Assembly: GCF_020509005.1 (NCBI RefSeq)
Contig: NC_063014.1
Location: 2,542,001-2,606,000, forward strand
Source: Fulvia fulva
Lineage: Eukaryota; Ascomycota; Dothideomycetes; Mycosphaerellales; Mycosphaerellaceae
Direction: 5' to 3'
Length of the DNA: 64,000 bases
Shown: in pieces, positions 1 to 10,346 of the stretch
How the letters are laid out: every line of letters begins with the position of its first letter
How positions within the stretch are numbered: position 1 is the first letter of the stretch
The notes under the pieces: generated by a model
Told to the model about the DNA's origin: nothing
The model's database searches: none
Seen by the model: the letters and a program-made list of their open reading frames with translations, nothing else
Position numbers and translations under genes: made by a program

Positions 1-784
1 TATTTTCGTTAGATACGGTCAATCGACTAAGTAATAGTTGTTCTAGGAGCTAGATATACGAGCTATTAGGTAGTATAGCCAAGTAGATTAGTTCGAAAAC
101 GAGAAGGGGGGAGATCTAGACTTAGGTATCTCCTTTACGAACTAACCTAGTAGGGCACCCGAACGAAGGCTAGTCGGTCGACTACCGGCGGTCTCGCGAC
201 TACTACTAGTTTAGTAACTAGTAGATGCCCCGATAGCAATCTTACGATCCTCGGGTAGTATAATACCTAGGCCCGACGAGAGTAACGTAAGCGAGATAGG
301 GTATAAAGTACTACAAAGCTATAATAGCTTTGTTCTACTAACTACTTTATAGCCGCCGTATCTATTCTTAATATAGATAAGGCCGCCTATAGCTACCGCC
401 TCGCTATTATCTATACGGTACTAGCGTAGTAGCGTATAATACTCTCCTACGTCTAACTAGCGTAACGCTTACTATAGCTCCGCTTCTCCGTATATAACGC
501 GGATCTTAGTCATAAGTTTATTATTCTATCGGCCTAGACGGATCTCTATCGGCGAGATATTAAGAAATCGGTACTTAGGTAGTAACGTCTGTTCTTAATA
601 CTGTCTTCGTAGGTCGTTATAGTTTATAGAGACGTCCTATAGCCGCCGTATTAGAGTATTAGGTTTAATATTCGTCTTACTAGGGATATAGACAATCTTA
701 AAGTAGAACTACGATAAGAACTCGGACTAACGTACCTAGCGCTATTTAGGACCTTAGTACTCGTAAACTATTTAAGGTTCTTAG
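1..784 (-). mobile_element. Internal fragment of a Gypsy-1-type LTR retrotransposon, RIP-mutated
   Basis: From about 340 to 784 this stretch matches the linker between integrase and RNase H of Gypsy-1 (its pieces at 24,520-24,546, 29,993-30,143 and 37,616-37,867). It holds that sequence uninterrupted, so it serves as the empty-site reference for the Copia and Gypsy-2 insertions. Similarity stops at about 784, after 'ggttctta'. Positions 1-340 are only loosely similar and the element runs off the window. No reading frame survives. The strand is inferred from Gypsy-1. Confidence 0.7.
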
Positions 785-1139
785 CGTTTAGCCTACGGTA
801 GTTAATATATACTCGTAAGAATATATAGGTTAGCTTACCGACCTATAAGGAGATCTTATCGACGAGGACTATTTAATCGACAGCCCTTATTAAGACGAGT
901 AATCTACTTAAGTAGTAGCGACCCGCCTACGCTAGCGGCGGCGTAATCGTAGTACAAAAAACCCTAAAACTAAGGTCCCTTTCCCCTAAAGGCAGACCCT
1001 AGAGTTACGGAGTTACGGAGGATAACTACCTAATTAGGAAGCGCGACCCTAAATAGTAGCGAAGGATAGTAACTAACGAGAGCTATAGCCTTACGAACAT
1101 TCTATACTAAGAGTCAAACCGGGGAACAAACTAAGAAAA

Positions 1140-2350
1140 AACCTAGGACATAAGCTAAGGCCTACTATATAGAAAGTAGAGGCTAACGACAAATAATATA
1201 GCGTAGACGACCCTATATACGGAGGCGGAAAACTTACTAGGGGATAACGAACACCTAGCCCGGACATATAAGAACACTATAGTATAGCTACTAGGAGCGC
1301 TAAAAGCGCTATTATATCAAGTCCCGAAGACAATCTAATAAGTAATATAGAAGGTAGCCTAGAGACTAACTATATAGGTAATAGTAGTAGTAGGTAAGAA
1401 TTAACCCCCTCCGAAGGTAAGTAAGGCGGTACGCCTATACATTACTAATCCGGCGGAGAAACAAGAAATCGTAGCCCTAATAAGCAAGGAGATTGTCGAT
1501 AGAATCGGCTAAAAGGAGGTAGTTAGAGCGAGGGTAGAGGCAACAGGCGTAGTAAGACTCTTTACCGTATAAGAGTCTAATAGACAAAAGCTAGAGACCT
1601 ATAAGGAGTAGACTACTAAAGTCGCGAAGTCGGTACGAGTCTCCTACTAATAGTATACCGTTATCGCCTACGGGGTCCCTAGGATATTCAAGGTCGAAGA
1701 CCTTCCCTACCTCTAAGTATAGAACTAGAACACCTCCCTAGGAGTACGGCTAATAAAGGCGGTATAGCTATATAAGACAGTAGACCGAGAGAAGACGTAT
1801 TTATTGCTTATTATCTAGGTAGAGACAGCGGAACAAGCTAACTAGATACTAGACAATAGGCTATTCTAGAACTACGAGAGTATAGACACGGAGATCTATT
1901 AGAGTAGCTATAGGGTACTATAATACTTCTAATACTAATAGTACGGTCATATAGCCCTAAAATACGGGGAGAAGACCCTAAGGTGTCCTTACTACGTAGG
2001 TCTATACTAGGGAAGGGAATGCCTAAAAAAGGAGAGTAGGTATATATACTACGGTAGAAGGCACCTAGCGTATTCAAGCTAATGCCTAGCTAGAATAGTA
2101 GTATAAGAACGAGCGAGATAAGCAAGGATCTCTATACTAGCTAGGTACCCCTAACGATAGTAGGAGGGACCTACCGTATATAAGGGCTTCGAGCCGAGTA
2201 AAAGGAAGAGGGTAGAAGAGACGAATAAGGGAACCTAACCGTAAACGTATCTACCTCCCGGTAGGCCTCGACACCTTAACCGGGCCGCTAACGAACTAGG
2301 CTAAATACGAATCTTTAGGGCGCCCTAGCGGCCCTAGGGCTAGCCGGATA
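1140..2350 (+). pseudogene. LINE-A copy 1 ORF1 (gag-like, zinc knuckles), decayed
   Basis: Reading through TAG stops gives a hydrophilic gag-like protein. Around 1,910-2,010 spaced Cys/His positions of CCHC knuckles can be traced: a 'YGHIALKYGEK' stretch followed by 'LRCPYYVGLY', where several cysteines have become tyrosine (TGC/TGT to TAC/TAT by RIP). The same segment recurs in LINE-A copy 2 at about 8,810-8,900. In LINEs this protein binds the element RNA. An antisense 79-residue frame over 1,838-2,077 is a shadow. Confidence 0.6.
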
Positions 2351-2399
2351 GCGAGATATAGGCTTAGGAGACATAGTAGGTTAGTACAGAAATAGACCT

Positions 2400-3178
2400 T
2401 ACGGATAACGAATAATACTATACGACGACATTACTATCGTATAGTATAACGTAAAAAAAGTAGGGACAAGGTCTAGCGCTACTTTCTATAAGAGCTAGAC
2501 CCGCTACGGCACTATATTATTACGGTATAGGAACTATAGATCAACCCCTACGTAGGACTCCTAGCTACTTATAATGACCGGAGATACTATACCGTAATCG
2601 CGGGCTAACGAGACGTTATCCCGAGGACATATATATACGTAAGTAAGACTATAGACCTTAAGTCGTAGAAGGTTATACTACCGTAGTAGGGCAACCTAGG
2701 AGACATAACATCAATCTAGATCGACACGACACAAGGCCCTATCTAGATCTATAACGTTTATAACCCGCTACCGCGGGGTCGGACGAGTAGGGAACTAGGA
2801 ACCCTCGCCTACCTAGAGCGGACCCTAAGCTAAGACATAAAGTAAGTACTCCTCGGCGACTTTAACCTCTACTACCTATAGTAGGGACTCGAATTCACTC
2901 CCCCGTACGCGTTTCTAGGGGGAAAGCTACTAGACATAACCGTACGCTACGGAATGGCCTTAGTAATACTAAAGGGAACAGAGACGTAGAAGGCCCGTAC
3001 TAGTATAAGTACGATCGACCTATACTTTCTATTACGAGAACTTAAAGAGAGACTAGTCTAATGCCGACCGAACTACGCGCTAGAAGCCTCCTTAGACTAT
3101 ATCCCTATCTAAACGACGCTAGGGGTGAAGGCGATAGAGGAGCTAGTAAGCAAACTACGCCGTAACTAGAAGAAGGCA
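2400..3178 (+). pseudogene. LINE-A copy 1 endonuclease domain (APE-like), decayed
   Basis: The reading frame shows 'IYNVYNPL' near 2,755 and 'VLLGDFNLYYL' at about 2,846-2,880. These correspond to the conserved YNPP-like and GDFN motifs of the exonuclease-endonuclease-phosphatase fold, which nicks the target for target-primed reverse transcription. The coding sequence is cut at 3,193 by the inserted chimeric element and resumes at 5,156. TAG stops interrupt it. Confidence 0.65.
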
Positions 3179-3193
3179 CGCTAGGACAATATA
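3179..3193. repeat. 15-bp target-site duplication, left copy
   Basis: The sequence cgctaggacaatata occurs here and again at 5,141-5,155, exactly bracketing the inserted element. Removing the insert and one copy restores continuous LINE-A sequence. Direct repeats of this length are typical of target-primed LINE insertion. Confidence 0.9.
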
Positions 3194-5140
3194 GATAGAA
3201 AGATAGATAGATTTGTCATTCCCCTGTTCTAGGACCCTATCCGGCCTATACAGGTATATATCTATTGTTATGTACAAAGGGAAACCCGAATAGGTGAAAA
3301 CCCTTCCCGCCCCCGACTACTCCTTGTCTAGATTAGCTTTCCCTCTGAACGTACGTAGTCTATGTCACTACCCCGTTAGCCCCCGCTCCTAGCCGGTCTC
3401 GTCGCGCTGCGTCGTGTCCTCTCTTCCTACACTGCTCCTACTAGGCGGTACTGTTCTAGCTAGCCCTTCTCTAGTATCTAGTTCGTAATGCGCCGTAGGT
3501 CTTTAGCGTTGTTAAGAAGTGCCCCAATCGTCCGGTTCCTCGCCTTTGCCATCCACTCCCCCCTTCCTAGCGACCACCTCGGACAGACGAGGAGTGCGTG
3601 CCGTACGTTCTAGGAGCGATAGCCGTAGGGGCAGCTAGTATTCGTGTATCCTAGAACCTTCCTCTATAATAGGTACCCCTAGAGGCCGATGTGTTCGCTT
3701 CGCAGTTAGGTTGCTATACTACTCTGTGCCCTCGTAAGGCGGTAGTAGATGAGCTTCGGGGGGTGCTTGACCGCGGATTTTGTAGCTAACTATTCCTTAG
3801 GTTGTCCCGCTAGCTAAGGGCGTCCACTATGCCCTACAACCTGGTTGTTCCACCTCTCTTTCCATAGTTGCTCTATAAACGATTTCTCACCTTCCTATTG
3901 TATTGCTAGCTGTTCGTCCCTTGCCCGGTAGTTCGGCTCGTTTCCGGGTCGAATGCCCTTATACGCTAGTACTGATTCGCGGGCCCTTACGACTACACTG
4001 GCGATGACCTTCTGTACTAGGTACTGTGCCGACTTGCCTAAGTAGGAGGTCCGTAGTCCCTAGTAAGGAAGGAATCGTATTTAGTAAGCTAGCTACGAGA
4101 TAAGGTAACAAGTCTTAACCGCGCTTTCCTACTTATCTAGTACTACCGTATAGCCTCGTTTCGAGAGGTTAGCCCGGAGTAAAAGCTTCCCTCTACGCCC
4201 TCCCTCCCTGTTTGCTCCTTAAGCCAATATCCACCTCTATAGGCCTAAGCCCTTTAGTGCTCTCTATTGACCGACATGCGTATCCGTCCTCTCGGGCTAT
4301 ACAGACAGTGTTAGCCGTCGCTACTAGTGTACACCACGCCCTAGGTTTTGACGCCCTTCGCGTTACCGTAGCCTATCTCTAGAAAGCGGCCGTCTATGCC
4401 TCGCAGGTTTGCTCGGGGCACACACTACGCCGGGCAGCGTACTCCTTACGTTTCTACCTACTAACTAATATGAAGTTCCTTATTACCCTGCCCTCGATCC
4501 TCCCCGATCACAGAACTAATCCACTTGTATTATACGTCTTTTCCCCGTCCTAATAGCCGTCTTTTCCTTACTTAGGCTATCGTCTTTTCCTCGTCGCAAT
4601 CTACTATGTCAGACTAGGTGCGTTATGTAGCGGGACAGGCAGTGCCTTAGGCAAAACCCTCGTTCCTATACCGGGTGTTCAATAGGCCCTTATAGGCTTC
4701 GTCGCGTGTCTACCTACCTACCGCATTGCCCGCTAGCAAACACTAGATTGTTTCGTAGTCCGCTCGACGCCGTTATATAGTCCGCTTAGTTGTTGTTCTA
4801 TAGTCCGCTCGTCTAATGTTCGTCGCTTAGCCCGCTCGGTTTACGGTCTCCGGAGGTGAAAATTCTGCACTCATACTAGAGGTGTCCTATCGAGCGTATA
4901 GGCCACGGTTCCGCGCCCTTCTTATACGTAGAAAGAAGAGGGACTCGCTCCCGACACGAGTACACGCTCGTCGGATGGTTTTCATACCCGTTTTGCTAGT
5001 AGTCCTCTGTTCGCCGCGGCTTCGCCTACGTTACGCGCCCGTCGCGCCTACGACGCTCTAGCGTGAGAATACTTGGCTCTCTCGTAGCTAGACGAGAGGT
5101 TCGTAGCCGACACTACGTACAGGTGATTCTCGTCGTCGAC
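3194..5140 (-). mobile_element. Chimeric LINE-tailed retroelement inserted in LINE-A
   Basis: The element reads on the - strand. Its 3' end (3,194-about 4,063) is collinear with the 3' region of LINE-B (10,347-about 11,217 and the + copy), including a gata-type tail at 3,194-3,214. The remaining 1.1 kb (about 4,064-5,140) matches nothing else in the window and replaces the LINE-B reverse transcriptase. A 15-bp duplication flanks the unit, so it inserted as one piece by target-primed reverse transcription. It keeps far more CpA/TpG than LINE-A around it, so it has suffered less RIP and is probably younger. It could be a non-autonomous family using LINE-B machinery, or a single template-switch product. 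Confidence 0.75.
4064..4874 (-). pseudogene. Possible decayed ORF in the unique part of the chimeric element
   Basis: From an ATG at 4,874-4,872 one frame continues for about 265 codons with only TAG and TAA stops and no TGA, as expected of an ORF hit by RIP. The first 50 codons repeat a short motif ('RRADY' twice, with 'NRAG' and 'KRTI' between). I do not recognise the protein. Stops are about 8 percent of codons, somewhat more than Gln plus Trp would normally give, so coding is only a possibility. It may be the ORF1 of another LINE joined to the LINE-B tail. Confidence 0.3.
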
Positions 5141-5155
5141 CGCTAGGACAATATA
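5141..5155. repeat. 15-bp target-site duplication, right copy
   Basis: Second copy of cgctaggacaatata. LINE-A resumes directly after it. Confidence 0.9.
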
Positions 5156-7700
5156 AGAGGCTTCCTAATAGCGAACCTACTATAGTATAGAGAACTCGAG
5201 ACGACAGCTTAGCTAGATTAAGTAGCGGAACAGATTACCTCGGTCATATAGCAAGTAGCGGAACAATATACGCCGTTACTCCGGCCCTTAACGTAGTAGA
5301 AGGCCTTCTAGACCCCTAAGTACTCTACGAAGGTAAGGGAGGCTAGAAGGGCAAGGCGACAGTAGACGAAGGAGTATACCTAAGAGACGTAGGAGCAATA
5401 CTGTCGCGCGATATAAGAGAAGAAGGTATAGATAAGACGCGATAAGCTATAGGACTAGAGAGCGACAATCGGGCTCGTTATAGAAAACCCGGAATAGATA
5501 TAGAGACTTACTAAATAGGCACGACTACCTAAAGAGCAACAAACCCCTCACTTCCCCCTAATCGTAGACCGCGAAGGGATTGCCTAGGCTACGCCCTAGG
5601 GTAAGGCAAAAGCATTAGCCGACCATTTCTTTTCGACGTAAGTAGAGGTAGACCTTACGAACATCGACCCGAGTATATACCCGGAACCCCTAGACATAGA
5701 TTAGGCGGTTAGCTCTAATATAGTAATAGGAGTTATAAGTAAGCTAAAAGGACGAAAAGCCCTAGGCCTAGATAGGATACTAAATATACTACTAAAAGAG
5801 TATAGAGAAGAGATCGCGTCGAGCCTTATAAACCTATTTACCGCGTACCTACGGCTAGGGTATCACCCGAAGCCGTATAGAGAGTCTATAATAGTAGTGC
5901 TACGTAAGCTATAGAAGGAGGACTATACTTAGCCCAAGTTATATAGACTAATCGTACTTCTAAATACGATAGGGAAGGTGCTAGAAAGGATAGTAGCCTA
6001 GAGACTTACGTAGCTATCCGAGGACAACTACGTACTCCTAGTAATATAGATAGGGGGAAGAAGCTAGCGATCGACACTAATAGTAATAGAGCTAATTACG
6101 GAGTAAATTCAGACCCTCTAGTACTACGGTAGGAACCGAGCGGCGTCCTTACTATCCCTCGACATCGTAGGAGCCTTTAACAACGTCTTATACTAAAGGA
6201 TAATACATATCCTATAGTAGAAAGGCATCCCCTAGTAGGTAACGACGTTCGTCTACTCCTTTCTCTAGGAACGGACGACATACCTAGTCCTAGGAAGGTA
6301 TACGTCCGACCCGGTAAAGGTAGAGGCTAGAATACCTTAGGGATCTACTCTCTCCCCTATCCTATTTCTAATATTTATGTCTGATCTAATCCCCCTACTC
6401 ACCTCTCCGTAAACCTTAGTATCGGGGTTTGTAGACGATATAAACATTCTAGCCTAGTCAGACTCGATAGAAGAGAACTGTCGCCTCCTTAATGATAGGT
6501 ATAAGAAATACAAGGAGTAGGTAAAGAAGTATAGTACCCGGTTCGCCCCTAAAAAGTACTAACTTATACACTTTAGTAAAGCGAGAACATACTATAATAT
6601 AAAGGCGGTAGTAAGAATATAAGGCTACGAGACCAAGCTATTAGCGGAGCTACGAGTACTAGGGATCTAGCTCGACCCGAAGCTAAGCTAGAATATATAG
6701 ATTAAGAAAGCCTAGAGTCGAGCGTAAGTTAACAAAACCTCGATAAAGAGGCTTACGGCGTCTATATAGGGAGAAACATTCGATAAGGCAAGAGTAATGT
6801 AAAAGGCGATTGTTAGGCTAGCTATGTTATATAGGGTACAGATTTAGGAAATAGGAGGCGTAGGCAAGCCGATCCCGAAACGGATAGAGTAACCTCTAAA
6901 TAGGATATAGGTAGGTAACCTACGTAGGATACTAGGCGTATATAAGACAACGTTAACAAGTACGGTATAAATAGAGATAGGAACACTACTAATCGGCCAA
7001 TATGTCTAGGGAATAAGAATTTAATACACGGTAAAGACGACAGATTACCTAATACAAACTACGATCTAGGAGGCAAAGAATAAGATAGAAAGCCGCTACC
7101 GGAGAGGGGCCGGACATAGGACAAGCTAAAAAGAGGACGACCTTACTACCTTTGCGGCCGTATAGATAAGTACCGAATGGCTAGCACGAAAAGAGGAGGA
7201 GCGTAGGACTCGCTAGGCCGGCGGGAGCAAGGCTAGGACCTAGAGCCTAGCGGAATAGATAGCGAGCTACCTATAGGAATAGGACTAGAAAAGGAAGCCC
7301 CCTAAGACAATAGGCCCGATAGCACTCCGAGCCTTCTAGAGACATAATTACTAGCTATATAGGGACCTAATAAGGGCCGAAGTAAGTATAGCGATTCAAA
7401 TTAGGTCCGAATATATTAGATTAAGGGCCTACCTATTTAGGAGACGCGTACTAGACATCTATAGCCTAGCCTACTAGTATAGCTACCTATTATAAAACCT
7501 AGAACATATACTACTACGATGCCTATAGTAGGCGAGAGGTAGGGGCAATTAGAGGCACTAAGCGGGAAGGAGAGACTATAAGTTAACTATTAGGGATAAA
7601 GGTAACATTCGCCGAATCTCTCGGTAGATACTATAGTAGAGATACCTCTAGCAGTTTAGCCTCGCGAGCGAGACGGAGGAGTAGATAGACAAGAGGCGGA
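5156..7700 (+). pseudogene. LINE-A copy 1 reverse transcriptase (ORF2 C-terminal part), decayed
   Basis: Motif A reads 'SLDIVGAFNNV' at about 6,155-6,187 and the catalytic FVDD box lies at 6,428-6,439, both in LINE arrangement on the + strand. Downstream at about 7,495-7,560 there is a Cys- and Arg-rich C-terminal segment ('EHILLRCL', then an Arg-rich run) as in Tad/I-type ORF2. Many TAG stops make it non-functional. The catalytic aspartates themselves survive. Confidence 0.75.
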
Positions 7701-7925
7701 AGCGAGGGGGGTTGTAGATAGGGTAGTCATTAGGGCAGGCCTATAATACTAGCGTACCCCTAATAAGGGAAATCTAAGACGACAACTAGGGGGAAAAGAT
7801 AGGCGGGAAGGAGGAGGGGTTTTTACTAATACGGTTTCCCCTCTATATATACGAAAACAAGATAGTATAGCTATATAGGCCAAAGGGTACTATAATAGCT
7901 TAATAAAATATCTATCTATCTATAA

Positions 7926-10346
7926 ACGGGGACGCGATATATAAACCTAGCTAGTAGTAACTAACCCTTTAATAGTTAAGCTAATAACTAAACTAGTAAT
8001 AGCAAGACAATAGCTAACGATAATATACTAAGGGCCTAGGAAAGGCATAACGAACCCTAGCCGCCCCGGCCTCTCCGCGTAGATAGAATTATATAAAGAA
8101 GCCTAGGTAATACTAGACGAAGACGAATACCTAGCCCGAGTATATAAGAATATAATCGCGTAGCTCCTTAGTACACTTAAGGCACTCGAACACTAGACCC
8201 TAAGAACGATCTACTAGACTATATAGTACGTAATATAATAGAAGAACCCTACGTAGGCGATAATCGCCGCGGGATACTACCCGGCCTAGCCCTAGAGGAC
8301 TAATAACGCGATCCGAGTCTTTGTTACCAATCCGGAGGAGAAAAGGGAACTCGAGGGCCTTACGAGTAAGGAGCTCGTAGATAGAATCGGCCGGAAGGAG
8401 ATCGTAGGAGCGAAGGTAGAGCTAAGGGGGGTAGTAAGGCTTTTCTACCGTATAGGAGACAGACCGACAAAGACTCGAGACGTATAAGGAATAGATAATT
8501 AAAGTAGTGAAGTTAGCGAAGGTCTCCTACTAACAATTTATAGTAATAGCCTACGGGGTCCCTAGAACCTTTAAGGTCGAAAATGACCTCCCCTAGCTAT
8601 AAACATAGAACTAGAGCACATCCCTAGGAGTACGCTTCTCTAAGGCCGTCTGGCTATATAGGAGCGTCGAACTAATAAAGATATACTCCTTATTAATCGT
8701 CTAGATAGTAAATACGGAACAAGCAAACCTTGTCCTAGACAAAGGAGTATACTAGAACCACAAACGTCTTAATACGGAAATCTACTAGAGTAGCTATAGA
8801 GTACTCTAATGCTTTAACTACTAACAGTACGAATATATCGCCCCGAAATATACGGAGAAGACCCCGAAGTGCCTATACTACGTAGGCCTATACTAGGGAA
8901 AGTAATGCCTACAAGAAGAAGTAAGGTACGTATACTATAGCCGGAAACACCCGGCGTACTCGAGCTAATGCCTAACCCGGATCGCCGTAAAAGGGAAGGC
9001 TAACTAAGTACGAATAACGACCCTAGCGAGGTACCCTACCCCGTAGTAAAGTAGCGCTTAATATAAAGGCTTTAAGGCGGCAAAAAGAAAGAGAACGGAG
9101 GAGGTAATAAGGGGTACTCTACTGAGCACGTACCCGCCGCTAGGACGGCTAAGGGGGCTAAATAGGGTAGTAAACGAGATAGGACAGATACGGATTTTTA
9201 GAACACCCCTACCGGCTAAAGGCCTACTAACCTAAGAGGAAGATACAATAACCGTAGGTACTACCTAAGCCCGGAGTATCCCTATAGACATTATCCTAGC
9301 TAGCCCGTAGTAGTAGTATAGGACAACCTTACTATTATATAGTATAACGTTAATAAAAGTAAAGATAAGGTCTAGCTCTACTTCCTATAAGAACTCGACT
9401 ACTAAAAGCACTATGTCGTAGCGCTATAGGAACCTTAGACTAACCTATATATAAGCAAACTAGTAACCTATAACGACTAACGATACTATACGGTAATTAG
9501 TAGGGGTATAGGATATACCCTAAGAATATATACCTACGTAAGTAAGGCTATTAGTATAGAAGTATAGAAGGTCGTACTATAGCCGGAGGGCTACTAGGGG
9601 GACATAACGACAATCGAAATAGTAATAGGCTAGGGAACCGTCCGAATCTATAACGTCTATAACCCTCCTCTATAAGGACGAACGAGTAGAGACCTAGGAA
9701 CCCTAGTTACGCTAGACCGGATACTCGAATAAGAGGATATATACTAAGTCCTAGTAGGCGACTTCAACCTTCACTACCCGTAATAGGGTCTAGACTTTAC
9801 CCCCCTATACGTATACCTAGGAGGCAAGTTACTAGAAATCACCGCGAGTCGCGATATAGAACTAGCGACCCTAAAGAGTATAGAGACGTAGAAGGCGAGA
9901 TTAAGCGTAAGTACGATTAACCTATACTTCCTCTCGAGAGAGCTAGTAATAAGACTAGATAAGTGCCGCCCGAACCTCTTACTCGAAGTAGGATTAGACT
10001 ATATCCCGATCTAGATAACAATCGAGGTAGGAGTCGAGGAGGAACCTATAGCGGAACTACGCCTAAACTAGAAGAAGGCCCCGTAGGAGGAAATCCGAGA
10101 CGAACTAGCCGTACGACTATATAATAATAGAGCAAATACGGGACTAGAAGCGGAAATAGAAGTAGAACAAGAAGCCGAGCTCGACAAAGAAGCCGAACGG
10201 ATAACGATAGTCGTATAGGAGGTAGCTCGTCGGTATATACCCTATATTCGACCTTCTTAAAGATAGAAGCTATTCTAGACCCCGGCGTACGCGGAAAGGG
10301 TATAGGAGGCGAGGAGGGCTAGACGAGAGTAGACGAAGGAGTATAT
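7926..10346 (+). mobile_element. LINE-A copy 2, 3'-interrupted
   Basis: This second copy is collinear with copy 1 over ORF1 (compare 8,326-8,430 with 1,440-1,545) and endonuclease. It breaks off at 10,346 after 'gaaggagtatata', a site that corresponds to about 5,385 in copy 1, where a LINE-B copy joins in opposite orientation. Its reverse transcriptase part is not found beyond LINE-B in this window. The 5' boundary with the tail of copy 1 is approximate. Confidence 0.75.
8080..10340 (+). pseudogene. LINE-A copy 2 ORF1 and endonuclease, decayed
   Basis: ORF1 with remnant zinc knuckles runs to about 9,060. The endonuclease follows at about 9,330-10,250 and shows 'VLVGDFNLHYP' at about 9,750-9,785, the GDFN motif of the APE-type fold. 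TAG stops punctuate both frames. The RT domain is absent because of the LINE-B junction. Confidence 0.6.

Larger units (their letters stand above)
785..7925 (+). mobile_element. LINE-A copy 1: Tad-like non-LTR retrotransposon, interrupted and RIP-inactivated
   Basis: The order ORF1 with zinc knuckles, endonuclease, then reverse transcriptase on the + strand is that of Tad/I-like LINEs of fungi. The 3' end is a short tetranucleotide tail (repeated atct, about 7,905-7,923) with no LTR. The element is split at 3,193/5,156 by another retroelement, leaving about 5.2 kb of its own sequence. The exact 5' end is not visible; it lies between 785 and about 1,140. In-frame stops are mostly TAG, as expected from RIP of CAG and TGG codons. 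Confidence 0.8.

Noticed and set aside
1838..2077. 79-codon - strand frame
   Set aside because: Antisense to the LINE-A ORF1 zinc-knuckle region. It is open because RIP places TAG on the coding strand, which reads CTA in antisense.
4740..4862. CRISPR-like spacing of short repeats
   Set aside because: The units are imperfect and only about 25 bp apart, in a eukaryotic retroelement; this is not a CRISPR array.
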